A program made the translations under genes and the position numbers. Below the pieces are notes generated by a model, which was not told where the DNA came from, searched no databases, and saw only the letters and a program-made list of their open reading frames with translations. Shown one piece after another: positions 49,137 through 57,197 of a DNA stretch of 64,000 nt. Source of the DNA: Conexibacter sp. S30A1 (lineage in GTDB: Bacteria; Actinomycetota; Thermoleophilia; Solirubrobacterales; Solirubrobacteraceae); NCBI RefSeq assembly GCF_023330665.1, contig NZ_CP097127.1, forward strand, positions 186,001 to 250,000, in the 5' to 3' direction. How positions within the stretch are numbered: the first letter of the stretch is position 1; each line of letters begins with the position of its first letter.

Positions 49137-49834
49137 GCGCTGGAGAGCAGATGTCCGATCGGCACGATTGCGGCGGTGATGCCGCGGCCTACGCGCTCGG
49201 TGCGCTTGAGCCAGGCGAAGCGGAGGTCTTCCGTGAGCACCTGCGTGAGTGTGCGGTCTGCCGGGACGAGCTGCAGGCGTTCACCGCTGTGGCGCGTGAA
49301 CTGCCGCTCGCTGCACGCCAGTACCGAGCGCCTGCGGGTCTGCGCCGGCGGCTGCTGGCGCAGGTCCGGGAAGAGCGGGCCGCCACCGCGGCCGGTCGTG
49401 CCGGGCGCACAGCAAGGCGCCCGGCACGCGGACTGCTCGCGGCAGCCGGCTCTCTGGCCGTCGCTGCTGCTGCCGTGGTCGTGCTGGAGCTGAGTTCGGG
49501 GCTGGGCCCCACTGTGTTTCCGGCGCAGCTACGGGGAGTCGGCGGCAGCGCGCAGGTCAGGGTCACCCACGGTCGTGCCGAACTGGTCGTCAGGCACCTG
49601 AGCGCTCTCGGCCGCAACCAGGTATATGAGGTCTGGCTTCAGTCTGGGACCGCGGCACCGCGGCCCGCGAGCGTGCTATTCGGCGTGGGGCCATCAGGTG
49701 ATGCTCAGGTCGGCATCCCCGGGGAGATCGGTCATGTCAGCGCGGTGCTCGTGACGCGCGAGCCGCTGGGGGGGACATCGGTCCCCACTGCGGCGCCGGT
49801 GATCGTCGCCCGTCTAGATAAGGCCGACGATTGA
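49133..49834 (+). CDS. Zinc-type anti-sigma factor with RskA domain
   Basis: The 233-residue protein has an N-terminal anti-sigma domain with the HxxxCxxC motif (HLRECAVC, residues about 38-45), one membrane segment (LLAAAGSLAVAAAAVVVLEL, about 100-119) and an extracytoplasmic RskA-type domain (YEVWLQSG near 164). It should hold the adjacent sigma factor at the membrane until an oxidative or envelope signal releases it. Confidence 0.92.
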   Translation: MSAGEQMSDRHDCGGDAAAYALGALEPGEAEVFREHLRECAVCRDELQAFTAVARELPLAARQYRAPAGLRRRLLAQVREERAATAAGRAGRTARRPARGLLAAAGSLAVAAAAVVVLELSSGLGPTVFPAQLRGVGGSAQVRVTHGRAELVVRHLSALGRNQVYEVWLQSGTAAPRPASVLFGVGPSGDAQVGIPGEIGHVSAVLVTREPLGGTSVPTAAPVIVARLDKADD

Positions 49835-50281
49835 CGTGCGGCGGTAGGCGAAGATCCGCTCCACGTCGCGGCGCACGAAGAGCGCCTGGGCGAGGGCGCC
49901 GAGTCGGCCGAATGGCAGCTCGTAGCGCACCTCGTCGCGGATGATCGTCTGGTCACCGTCGGCTTCGAAGCTGTGCGTGTGGACCCAGAGCTTGTAGGGG
50001 CCGATCAGCTGGCGGTCGACGAACATGCGCCGTGGCTCGAAGGATTCAATCTGCGAAACCCAGATCAACGGTACGCCGTGTAGACGCAGTCGATATGGGA
50101 TGACCGTGCCGGTCTCGACCTTCGCCGGCTCTGTGCCGAGGATCGAGAAGGACAGCCAGGGTGGCGTGATCCGCTCGAGGTTCCCTGCGCGCGAGAAGAA
50201 CTCGAACACGATAGGCAGCGGGCGGTCGATTCGCTGTTCGCCGCGAAAGACCTGCTCGCCGGTGGGCGCAAAGGAGCTCAT
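49814..50281 (-). CDS. SRPBCC-fold protein (COG4276-like)
   Basis: The 155-residue START/SRPBCC protein has FRGEQRIDRPLPIVFEFFSRAGNLERITPPWLSF, IPYRLRLHGVPLIWVSQI and VHTHSFEADGDQTIIRDEVRYELPFG. Such proteins bind hydrophobic ligands and commonly neighbour photolyase/COG1090 genes. ATG 50281 overlaps the epimerase stop (ATGA), and its end overlaps the anti-sigma end by 21 bp. Confidence 0.85.
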   Translation of the reverse strand: MSSFAPTGEQVFRGEQRIDRPLPIVFEFFSRAGNLERITPPWLSFSILGTEPAKVETGTVIPYRLRLHGVPLIWVSQIESFEPRRMFVDRQLIGPYKLWVHTHSFEADGDQTIIRDEVRYELPFGRLGALAQALFVRRDVERIFAYRRTSIVGLI

Positions 50282-51201
50282 GATCGGCTCAGCACCTGCG
50301 CGAGTGCGGCCCCGATCTCGGGGTTGGCGAAGCGGAAGCCGAGTTCGGTGAGGCGGCGAGGTACGGCCCTTTGGCCGGTGGTGACGATCACCGACATCTC
50401 GCCGTAGAGGAGCTTGAGGGCGAGCGTGGGAACGGGCAGCAGGGCTGGACGGTGAAGGACGCGGCCCAGCGCACGAGAGAACTCGGCGTTGTCGACAGGG
50501 TGCGGCGCGGTCACGTTCAGCGGTCCGGTCGCGCCGTCGTCCTCGATGCAGTGCACCATGGCCGCCGCCACGTCGTCGATGTGAACCCAGGGAACGTACT
50601 GGCGGCCACCGGCGACTGGGCCTCCGATGCCGGCGCGGAAGAATGGCAGCATCTTGGCCAGCGCGCCTCCGCTCCGGGAAAGCACGACTCCGGTACGCAT
50701 AACCGCCACACGGCAATGCTCCTCGGCTCGGCGCGCCTCCTGCTCCCAGTCGCGAACGACACGCGCCAGGAAGTCGTCACCTGGGTTCGCCTGCTCGTCG
50801 AGCTCCTCGCCGCCTCGCGGACCGTAGTAGCCGGTCGCTGACTGAGAGATGAGCACGGTTGGACGACGGTCCCCAGGCAGCTGACCGATGGCCTCCGTGA
50901 GCATCCGGGTGGAGAGCACACGAGAGTCGCGAATCCGCTGCTTCACCGGCTCTGTCCAGCGCTGCGAGATCGGCTCGCCGAGCAGGTGGATGACCGCTTG
51001 GGCGCCGTCGAGCGCGTCCAGGGGCGCCGTTTGCGCCTGTGGTTCTGGCCAGGCTTGCACCCGGACGCCCTGCGGCAGGCGAGAGGTGGCGGTGGCGGGG
51101 TCACGGGACAGAGCGACGGGTTGGTCGCCTCGCTCAAGCAGGTGCTTGCAGACCGCATTTCCGATGGTGCCGGTCGCGCCGGTGACAACTATCTTCGCCA
51201 T
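50278..51201 (-). CDS. TIGR01777-family NAD-dependent epimerase/dehydratase
   Basis: The 307-residue SDR-type protein has IVVTGATGTIGNAVCKHLLERGD, HLLGEPISQRW (family hallmark), ISQSATGYYGPRGGEELDE with the catalytic Tyr, PWVHIDDVAAAM, and a C-terminal DUF1731 domain (RPALLPVPTLALKLLYGEMS, RRLTELGFRF). Substrate unknown. It is the first gene of a short minus-strand operon with the SRPBCC gene and divergent from the MerR gene, 21 bp away. Confidence 0.92.
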   Translation of the reverse strand: MAKIVVTGATGTIGNAVCKHLLERGDQPVALSRDPATATSRLPQGVRVQAWPEPQAQTAPLDALDGAQAVIHLLGEPISQRWTEPVKQRIRDSRVLSTRMLTEAIGQLPGDRRPTVLISQSATGYYGPRGGEELDEQANPGDDFLARVVRDWEQEARRAEEHCRVAVMRTGVVLSRSGGALAKMLPFFRAGIGGPVAGGRQYVPWVHIDDVAAAMVHCIEDDGATGPLNVTAPHPVDNAEFSRALGRVLHRPALLPVPTLALKLLYGEMSVIVTTGQRAVPRRLTELGFRFANPEIGAALAQVLSRS

Positions 51202-51206
51202 GTCGA

Positions 51207-51220
51207 TGTAATCTTATACA
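51207..51220. promoter_or_regulatory. Overlapping divergent -10s and TGTA-N6-TACA operator
   Basis: The 21-bp spacer contains plus-strand TAATCT (51209-51214, 8 bp before the MerR TTG) and minus-strand TAAGAT (51217-51212, 10 bp before the epimerase ATG). Both lie inside the inverted repeat TGTA-ATCTTA-TACA, a plausible site for the MerR protein itself. Confidence 0.5.
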
Positions 51221-51222
51221 CC

Positions 51223-52059
51223 TTGTCCAGGTTTGAGCTCAGCATCGGTGAAATCGTCGAGCGCACGGGCGTGAGCGAGCCCACACTGCGAGTGTGGGAG
51301 CGACGTTACGGCTTCCCGACCCCGCACCGCACGGCCAGCGGCCACCGTCGCTACTCGACGGCCCAGGCCGATGCCGTTTCACGCGTGCTGGCCCTGCGGG
51401 ACACGGGCATGACGATCTCTGCGGCGATTGCGCGCGTCGAGCGGCCACCGGCCTCCGACAGCGTCTCGCTGTTTGCGACACTCCGCGAGCTTGAGGGCGA
51501 ACGGGCCGCGCGGGCGGTGCGTAAGCCGGCGCTGATCGCGCTCAGCCACGCGATCGAAGATGAGGCGCTGGCCTGCGCCCAGGCACGGCTTGCTCTGGGC
51601 TGCTTCCAGCGGGAGGGTTTTTATCGGCGTTCGCAGGCGCGGTGGCGCGAGCTCGCCTCCACGGCACCGGTGGCCGCGGTGCTGGCGGACTTCGAGCGGC
51701 TGCGCACGGACGATGCTCACCCGGTCGAGGTCCCGTTCGGCCCGAACGCGCAGCTCACCCGTGAGTGGGCGATCGTGCTGCACGGCGGCCGCTGCTCGGT
51801 GTGCATGGTTGCCCGTGAGCTGGCATCCTCGAATGTTGATGCCTCAAGCCGCGAGCGCAGCTTCGAAGCCCTCTGGAGCGTCGACCCTGACGCGGTTGAC
51901 GCGGTGGCTCGCGCCTGCCTGTCGGTGATGGCCGATCGGCTCCCCGACGTCGTCGCGCGCGCGGAGGAGGAGCTCGCGGCCGGATCAGTCGCGACCCCGG
52001 CTGAGTTCATGCGGCTCGCCACCGCGATCATCGACAGGACGCTGGCGGGACTCACATGA
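51223..52059 (+). CDS. MerR-family regulator with DICT sensory domain
   Basis: The 278-residue protein starts with a MerR helix-turn-helix (FELSIGEIVERTGVSEPTLRVWERRYGFP, GHRRYS) and continues into a DICT domain: LIALSHAIEDEALACAQARLALGCFQREGFY, RWRELASTAPVAAVLADF and REWAIVLHGGRCSVCMVARE. DICT is named from diguanylate cyclases and two-component systems and is linked to light/stress sensing in cyanobacteria and actinobacteria. TTG 51223 is the only suitable start: later GTGs would cut the HTH. Confidence 0.88.
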   Translation: MSRFELSIGEIVERTGVSEPTLRVWERRYGFPTPHRTASGHRRYSTAQADAVSRVLALRDTGMTISAAIARVERPPASDSVSLFATLRELEGERAARAVRKPALIALSHAIEDEALACAQARLALGCFQREGFYRRSQARWRELASTAPVAAVLADFERLRTDDAHPVEVPFGPNAQLTREWAIVLHGGRCSVCMVARELASSNVDASSRERSFEALWSVDPDAVDAVARACLSVMADRLPDVVARAEEELAAGSVATPAEFMRLATAIIDRTLAGLT

Positions 52060-52083
52060 TCCAGGGAGGCGCTGGTTTGCGTA
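52057..52083 (+). promoter_or_regulatory. Candidate ECF promoter of the COG2907-DUF1365-cfa operon
   Basis: TGATCC (52057-52062), 17 bp, CGTA (52080-52083), exactly 10 bp to ATG. AGGAGG follows as ribosome binding site. This mirrors the promoter before the ECF sigma gene, both extending to TGATCCAG. Confidence 0.5.
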
Positions 52084-52093
52084 GGAGGAGACG

Positions 52094-53338
52094 ATGAGAG
52101 TCGCCGTCATCGGTACGGGCATATCAGGGCTGACCGCCGCATACCTTCTGCAGCGCAGCCACGACGTCACCGTCTTCGAGTCCGAAGCCCGGATCGGCGG
52201 GCACACCCACACGGTCAGCTTCAACGAGGGCGCGCGTGATGTCCAGCTGGACACCGGGTTCATCGTCTTCAACGACCGCAACTACCCGAACTTCGAGCGT
52301 CTGATGAGGCGCATAGGTGTGGCCTGGCAGCCATCGGATATGAGCTTCAGTGTCAGCGACGGACGTGACTTCGAGTACGCGAGCACCTCCCTGGCGGGGG
52401 TCTTTGCCAACCCACGGCATCTGCTCAGTCCGGGCTTTTTGCGCATGCTGGGCGAGATCCCCCGTTTTCAGCACGCCGCCAGGGAGCTGACAACCGGTGG
52501 CGATCAGCAGGTATCGCTTCGTGGTTGGCTGGCCGAGCACGGCTTCTCGAGCAGCTTTGTCGAGCGCCTGCTGGTCCCGCAGGTCTCCGCCGTCTGGTCA
52601 GCGGACCCGCGGCAGCTGTGGAGCATGCCGGCGGCGTTTGTCGCCCGCTTCTTCGAGAACCACGGGATGCTCAGCCTACGCGGGCGCCCGCGCTGGCGCA
52701 CGATCGTCGGTGGGTCACGCAACTACGTGGAACGGCTGACGAGCGATTACCGTGAGCGAATTCACGTAAACGCGCCGGTCGAAGCGATCACGCGCACGCC
52801 CGAGGCGGTTGAGGTCAGGGTGCGCGGTCAGGAGCCACAGCGCTTTGACCAGGTGGTCGTCGCGACCCACTCCGACCAGGCGCTTGAGCTCTTGGCGGAC
52901 GCCTCCGGGCGCGAGCGCGAGATTCTCTCGCTGATCCCGTACCAGGAGAATGAAGCTGTTTTGCACACCGATCTGTCGCTGCTGCCGCGCCGCCGCAGTG
53001 CCTGGGCGAGCTGGAATTACCACCTCACCGACGAGCCGCGGGAGCGAACGACCGTGACCTATCACCTCAACCGCCTGCAGCAGTTGGACGACGAGCGGCA
53101 GTTCTGCGTCACGCTCAACCTCAGCGAGCGCATCGACCCGGAGCTCGTGATCGAGCGGATCGCCTACTCGCACCCTGTCTACACGCCTGAGGGAGTCGCG
53201 GCGCAGGCGCGGTTCGAGGAGATCTCCGGTCGGGCCGGCCGGACCCACTTCTGCGGCGCCTACTGGGGATGGGGGTTTCACGAGGATGGTGTGCGCAGCG
53301 CCCTGCGTGTGGCGGAGAGCTTCGGGGTGAAGCTGTGA
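52094..53338 (+). CDS. COG2907-type FAD-dependent oxidoreductase
   Basis: The 414-residue flavoprotein starts VAVIGTGISGLTAAYLLQRSHDVTVFE with the FAD motif, followed by the family segments RIGGHTHTV, DTGFIVFNDRNYPNF and VPQVSAVWS, and ends with FCGAYWGWGFHEDG. In proteobacteria this family sits with cfa-like methyltransferases and light/singlet-oxygen regulators, and a relative has been tied to furan fatty acid formation in Rhodobacter. A desaturase or dehydrogenase role on membrane acyl chains is therefore plausible. Confidence 0.88.
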   Translation: MRVAVIGTGISGLTAAYLLQRSHDVTVFESEARIGGHTHTVSFNEGARDVQLDTGFIVFNDRNYPNFERLMRRIGVAWQPSDMSFSVSDGRDFEYASTSLAGVFANPRHLLSPGFLRMLGEIPRFQHAARELTTGGDQQVSLRGWLAEHGFSSSFVERLLVPQVSAVWSADPRQLWSMPAAFVARFFENHGMLSLRGRPRWRTIVGGSRNYVERLTSDYRERIHVNAPVEAITRTPEAVEVRVRGQEPQRFDQVVVATHSDQALELLADASGREREILSLIPYQENEAVLHTDLSLLPRRRSAWASWNYHLTDEPRERTTVTYHLNRLQQLDDERQFCVTLNLSERIDPELVIERIAYSHPVYTPEGVAAQARFEEISGRAGRTHFCGAYWGWGFHEDGVRSALRVAESFGVKL

Positions 53339-54063
53339 GCACGGCGAGCTGTCTCTACATGGGCACGCTGGTGCACCGCCGGCTCGAGCCCGAGCGCAGC
53401 TTTCGGCACCGGTTGGCGCTGGCCTACATCGACCTGGACGAGCTTCCGCGTCTGCTCGACGGCAGGCTCCTCGAGCCCGGGGTCGGACTGATGCGCTTCC
53501 GCCGCTCGGACTACCACGGCGACGCCGATCAGGACCTCAGGCGGGCGGTTGCCGACAGCGTGGAGCGGGCGATCGGCCGGCGTCCAACGGGGCCGATCCG
53601 GCTGCTGACGCAGCTGCGCTCGCTCGGACACTGCTTCAACCCTGTCAGCTTTTACTACTGCTTCGATCCTGCCGGCAGGGATCTGGATGCGGTCCTCGTC
53701 GAGGTCACCAACACGCCGTGGGGCGAGCGCCAGGCGTACGTGCTGGACGGTGCCGCTGGCACTTTCGAGAAGCTCATGCACGTCTCGCCGTTTCAGCCGA
53801 TGGATCAGACCTACCACTGTCGTGTCGAGGCGCCGGGTGAGCGCCTGGGCGTAACGATCGAGAACCACGACCAGCATCGGCGGGTCTTCAGTGCAGCGCT
53901 GCGCATGGACCGGGTCGAAATGACCCCCGGCAGTGTCAGACGCGTGGTTGCGCGTTACCCGTTTGCGACGGTCCGGGTGCTCGCTTTGATCTACGGGCAT
54001 GCGCTCGGGCTGAAGCTCGCGGGCGTGCGCATCCATCCGCATCCGCGGGAGCTGCCGCGATGA
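53335..54063 (+). CDS. DUF1365 protein
   Basis: The 242-residue protein matches DUF1365: YMGTLVHRRLEPERSFRHRL near the start, LLTQLRSLGHCFNPVSFYYCFD, EVTNTPWGERQAYVL, KLMHVSPFQPMDQTYH and a C-terminal IHPHP. Its biochemical role is unknown, but it is almost always next to COG2907 and cfa genes. GTG 53335 overlaps the upstream stop, and its stop overlaps cfa, so the three are one translational unit. Confidence 0.9.
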   Translation: MSTASCLYMGTLVHRRLEPERSFRHRLALAYIDLDELPRLLDGRLLEPGVGLMRFRRSDYHGDADQDLRRAVADSVERAIGRRPTGPIRLLTQLRSLGHCFNPVSFYYCFDPAGRDLDAVLVEVTNTPWGERQAYVLDGAAGTFEKLMHVSPFQPMDQTYHCRVEAPGERLGVTIENHDQHRRVFSAALRMDRVEMTPGSVRRVVARYPFATVRVLALIYGHALGLKLAGVRIHPHPRELPR

Positions 54064-55301
54064 ACGGCAACTCCGCCCGGGCGCTGGTCCGTGTTGCGCT
54101 TGCGCGTTTGCGGGCCGGCACGCTGACGATTGTCGAGCCCGACGGGACACGCACCTGCTTTGGCTCCGGCTCACCCAGCTCCGAGCTGCGGATGCACTCA
54201 GACCGAGTCTGGTCCTGCTTCATGCACGGCAGTCTGGGGTTGGCTGAGGCCTACGCGGAAGGGCTGTGGGACTCTCCTGACCTGGTGGCGCTCGTACGTC
54301 TCGGTGCCCGCGTGATGCCGACGCTCGACCGGCTGCGGACGCTGGGCACGCCACTCTCGCGGCCGATGCAGCTGGCACGCGCCGTCGTGAGGCCGCACGG
54401 GCGCGAGCAGCGGCGCCGCGACGTGGGCGCGCACTACGACCTCGGCAACGACCTCTTCTCGCTGATGCTGGACCCAACGATGACCTATTCCTGTGCGCTG
54501 TTCGCGCAGCCCGGCATGTCGCTGGAGGAGGCGCAGCTGGCCAAGCTCGAGCGGGTCTGCACGATGCTCGATCTGCACCGCGGCGACCGCGTGCTGGAGA
54601 TCGGCAGCGGCTGGGGTTCGTTTGCCCTGCACGCTGCTGCCACCCGCGGCTGTCACGTCACCACCACGACGATCTCTGCCGAGCAGCACCGCCACGTGCG
54701 TAACCGGGTGGAGAGCGAGGGGCTGGGCGAGCTGATCACCGTGTTGGACCGTGACTACCGGGATCTGCGCGGCCGTTACGACAAGCTCGTCTCGATCGAG
54801 ATGATCGAGGCCGTGGGTTGGCGTGGGTTTGCCCCGTTCCTGCGCCGCTGCGCCCAGTTGCTTGAAGTGGACGGAGCGATGCTGCTGCAGGCGATCACGA
54901 TCGATGACCGCGCCTATCAGGTCGAGAAGGCGTCGCGCTCGTTCATCAAGGAGTACATCTTCCCCGGCGGCGCCCTGCCCTCCCTCTCGGTTCTGGCGGG
55001 CGCGCTGGGTCGCCACACCGATCTACGGGTCCTCGACCTTGAGGATCTCACCGACCACTACCCCGAGACGCTGCGGCGCTGGCGCGCCCGCTTTGAGGAG
55101 CACACCGCTGCGCTTGCGCAGCGCGGCTACGACGAGCGCTTCTGCCGCATCTGGGACCTCTACCTGGCCTATTGCGAGGCCGGGTTCGTTGAGCGACGGA
55201 TCGGCGACATCCAGGTTCTCCTGGGCAAGCCAGGGTTCCGTGCGGGGGTTGCCAGTAGCGGCGGCGCTCCCGGACTGGGCGCGCTCGAGCGGGCCCTGTG
55301 A
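54060..55301 (+). CDS. Cyclopropane-fatty-acid synthase-like lipid methyltransferase
   Basis: The 413-residue SAM enzyme has VGAHYDLGNDLFSLMLDPTMTYSCALF, motif I VLEIGSGWGSFALHAA, SIEMIEAVGWRGFAPFL, FIKEYIFPGGALPSL and the catalytic YCEAGF. It adds a methylene or methyl group to unsaturated acyl chains of membrane phospholipids. Whether the product is a cyclopropane or a precursor of furan fatty acid cannot be decided from sequence; the flavoprotein and DUF1365 partners favour a multi-step modification. Confidence 0.93.
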   Translation: MNGNSARALVRVALARLRAGTLTIVEPDGTRTCFGSGSPSSELRMHSDRVWSCFMHGSLGLAEAYAEGLWDSPDLVALVRLGARVMPTLDRLRTLGTPLSRPMQLARAVVRPHGREQRRRDVGAHYDLGNDLFSLMLDPTMTYSCALFAQPGMSLEEAQLAKLERVCTMLDLHRGDRVLEIGSGWGSFALHAAATRGCHVTTTTISAEQHRHVRNRVESEGLGELITVLDRDYRDLRGRYDKLVSIEMIEAVGWRGFAPFLRRCAQLLEVDGAMLLQAITIDDRAYQVEKASRSFIKEYIFPGGALPSLSVLAGALGRHTDLRVLDLEDLTDHYPETLRRWRARFEEHTAALAQRGYDERFCRIWDLYLAYCEAGFVERRIGDIQVLLGKPGFRAGVASSGGAPGLGALERAL

Positions 55302-55322
55302 GGCAGGAGCCGGGCGGCGTGC

Positions 55323-56720
55323 TCAGCCGCTACGGGCCCGTTCGTAACGCGCGATCGCCTCGCGTCGGGCCTGGGCGTGGTCGAGCACCGGCACCGGGTA
55401 ATCGGCTCCGATGATGCACCCCGCGTGGCGCTGGACATCTGCTGGCATCGTCCATGGCTCGGCCAGGTAGGCGTCGGGAACCGAACGCAGCTCTGGCACG
55501 TGGCGGCGCACGTAGTGGCCTTCAGGGTCGAACTTGAGCTGTTGCAGCGTCGGGTTGAACATCCGCCGCGAAGGCGGCTGCGGGTCGACTCCGACCGATG
55601 CGATCCACTGCCAGTTGCCGTTGTTGTTGGCCTCGTCGCCGTCGAGCAGCGTCCGCATGAACCAGCGCTCGCCCCAGCGCCAGTCGATTCCCATGTCCTT
55701 CACCAGGAAGGAGCCGACGACCAGGCGGGCACGGTTGTGCATGTGGCCGGTGTGCAGCAGCTCGCGCATCGCGGCGTCGACCAGCGGATAGCCGGTACGT
55801 CCCTCACGCCAGGTGTCAAACAGCGGCATCGACCGGTTCCACTCGATGCGGCCGCGCAGCTGCGGCTGTTGCTCGGCGCGGGCGTTGCCGGGGTGGTGGA
55901 GCAGCACGTGGGCGTAGAAGTCACGCCAGCACAGCTGCCGCCTGGCCGCCTCGGCATCGTCGCTGTCGGGCAGGAGGCTCTCCAGCTCGCGGGCCGATAC
56001 ACAGCCGAAGTGAAGGTAGGCGGAGAGGCCGGAGGCGTGCGGCTGGCCGAGGTCGTCGTGGTGCTCGTGGTAGCCGTCGAGGCCTTCGCCGGCGGCGAAC
56101 GCCAGCATGCGTTCGCGTGCCGCGTGCTCACCGGGCGCAAACGGGGCTTGCGGTGGCAGGTCGCCGAGCTCGGGCAGCGGGCCGGATGCGGGCGTGGGCG
56201 GCGGTGCCGGCAGGCTCCGCGGCGCGGGGTGCACAGCTCGGCGTGGCAGCGTCAGCCAGCGCCTGTAAAAAGGGGTGAAGACGGTGTAGGGGGTTCCGCT
56301 GCCGCTCGTGACCGCGGCGAGGTCGTCGGCCACGAAGGTTCCGGGACCAAGGGTGAGGCTGCTGCCGCCGGCTGCGAGCGCGTGGGCGACCGCGCGGTCG
56401 CGCCGCCGCGCGAACGGGCTGACATCGGCGGCGGCGTAGACCGCCTCGGCCGCCAGCTGGCGTGCCAGGTCGGGGATGGCTCGCTCGGGAGGGCGGTCGA
56501 CAAACACGAGCCGCGAGCCGGCAGCGCGTAGGTTGCGGTCGAGTTCGACCAGGCAGCCGCGCATGAAGGCTGCGCGTGGTGCGGAGCGGTGGCGGCCCGT
56601 AATCAGCCGCTCGTCCAGGCAGAACACGGGCACCACCAGTTCGTGCTCGGCCAGGGCGCGCGTCAACGTGGGGTTGTCATGGAGTCTCAGGTCGCGCCTG
56701 AACCAGACGATCGCGGTCAC
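55323..56720 (-). CDS. phr: Deoxyribodipyrimidine photolyase (class I)
   Basis: The 465-residue protein has the antenna-binding domain (IVWFRRDLRLHDNPTL, VVPVFCLDERL) and the FAD domain: SGLSAYLHFGCVSARE, QLCWRDFYAHVL, GRTGYPLVDAAMRELLHTG, HNRARLVVGSFLVKD and the NNNGNWQWIASVGVDPQP region with the electron-transfer tryptophan. It repairs UV dimers with light. GTG start; TAGGGT lies 8 bp upstream. It converges on the cfa operon, and I see no ECF-type promoter copy before it. Confidence 0.94.
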   Translation of the reverse strand: MTAIVWFRRDLRLHDNPTLTRALAEHELVVPVFCLDERLITGRHRSAPRAAFMRGCLVELDRNLRAAGSRLVFVDRPPERAIPDLARQLAAEAVYAAADVSPFARRRDRAVAHALAAGGSSLTLGPGTFVADDLAAVTSGSGTPYTVFTPFYRRWLTLPRRAVHPAPRSLPAPPPTPASGPLPELGDLPPQAPFAPGEHAARERMLAFAAGEGLDGYHEHHDDLGQPHASGLSAYLHFGCVSARELESLLPDSDDAEAARRQLCWRDFYAHVLLHHPGNARAEQQPQLRGRIEWNRSMPLFDTWREGRTGYPLVDAAMRELLHTGHMHNRARLVVGSFLVKDMGIDWRWGERWFMRTLLDGDEANNNGNWQWIASVGVDPQPPSRRMFNPTLQQLKFDPEGHYVRRHVPELRSVPDAYLAEPWTMPADVQRHAGCIIGADYPVPVLDHAQARREAIARYERARSG

Positions 56721-56766
56721 CGCGGCGCACCCTAGCGCAGGCGCCCGTCCGGCGAGCCGTCACGGC

Positions 56767-56772
56767 TATACT
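56767..56772 (+). promoter_or_regulatory. -10 TATACT of tRNA-Gln
   Basis: TATACT ends 13 bp before the mature tRNA 5' end, the right distance for a transcript starting a few bases upstream. Near-consensus hexamer. Confidence 0.7.
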
Positions 56773-56785
56773 CGCCCGGGCAATT

Positions 56786-56857
56786 TGCGGGATGGTGTAA
56801 TTGGCAACACGCCAGGTTCTGGCCCTGGTATTCAAGGTTCGAGTCCTTGTCCCGCAG
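56786..56857 (+). tRNA. tRNA-Gln (anticodon CTG)
   Basis: A complete cloverleaf of 72 nt: acceptor TGCGGGA/TCCCGCA, D stem GTGT/ACAC, anticodon stem CCAGG/CCTGG around loop TTCTGGC (anticodon CTG, reads CAG), T arm CAAGG-TTCGAGT-CCTTG, discriminator G. CCA is not encoded. The U1-A72 pair is typical of bacterial tRNA-Gln. Confidence 0.97.
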
Positions 56858-56906
56858 TTCGCGTCTCGGCGCTAAAGGCCTGGCCTCGGTGGTCGATGTT
56901 GTGGCC

Positions 56907-57131
56907 ATGCAAAGCGAGATGCTGTCCGTGATCGGCTCTTGGGGCCGCGCCTGCCTGGATCGTCCCAGGCGCTGGCTCAGAGAGCTTGGCTTACAGGAGA
57001 GTGGCCAGGGATTGCTCGAATACGGGCTGGTGCTCCTGCTCGTCTCGATCGTGGCGGTGGTGGCACTGGCGGCGATCGGTCACCACGTGACCGACTTGGT
57101 CAGCACCACCGCCCGCCGCGTCCACCCCTAG
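56907..57131 (+). CDS. Flp/Fap-type (type IVb) pilin
   Basis: The 74-residue protein has a short basic leader and the Flp signature SGQGLLEYGLVLLLVSIVAVVALAAIG (Gly before the cleavage region, conserved E-Y at +5/+6 type spacing), a single hydrophobic helix and a short tail. Flp pilins are exported by Tad systems. No tad genes are nearby, so it is an orphan in this window. ATG 56907 is assumed; GTG 56901 and ATG 56919 are alternatives. Confidence 0.85.
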   Translation: MQSEMLSVIGSWGRACLDRPRRWLRELGLQESGQGLLEYGLVLLLVSIVAVVALAAIGHHVTDLVSTTARRVHP

Positions 57132-57134
57132 ACT

Positions 57135-57156
57135 GCGCGCCGGCTCACCGGTGCGC
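57135..57156. terminator. Hairpin after the Flp pilin gene
   Basis: GCGCGCCGG pairs with CCGGTGCGC (9 bp, one G-T) around CTCA, starting 3 bp past the pilin stop. No T-run. Likely terminator between the pilin and the convergent dsrE2-like gene. Confidence 0.4.
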
Positions 57157-57197
57157 GGCGCGTTGAGGAGGCGGTCCAGAAGCGCGTAAGAAAGGCC

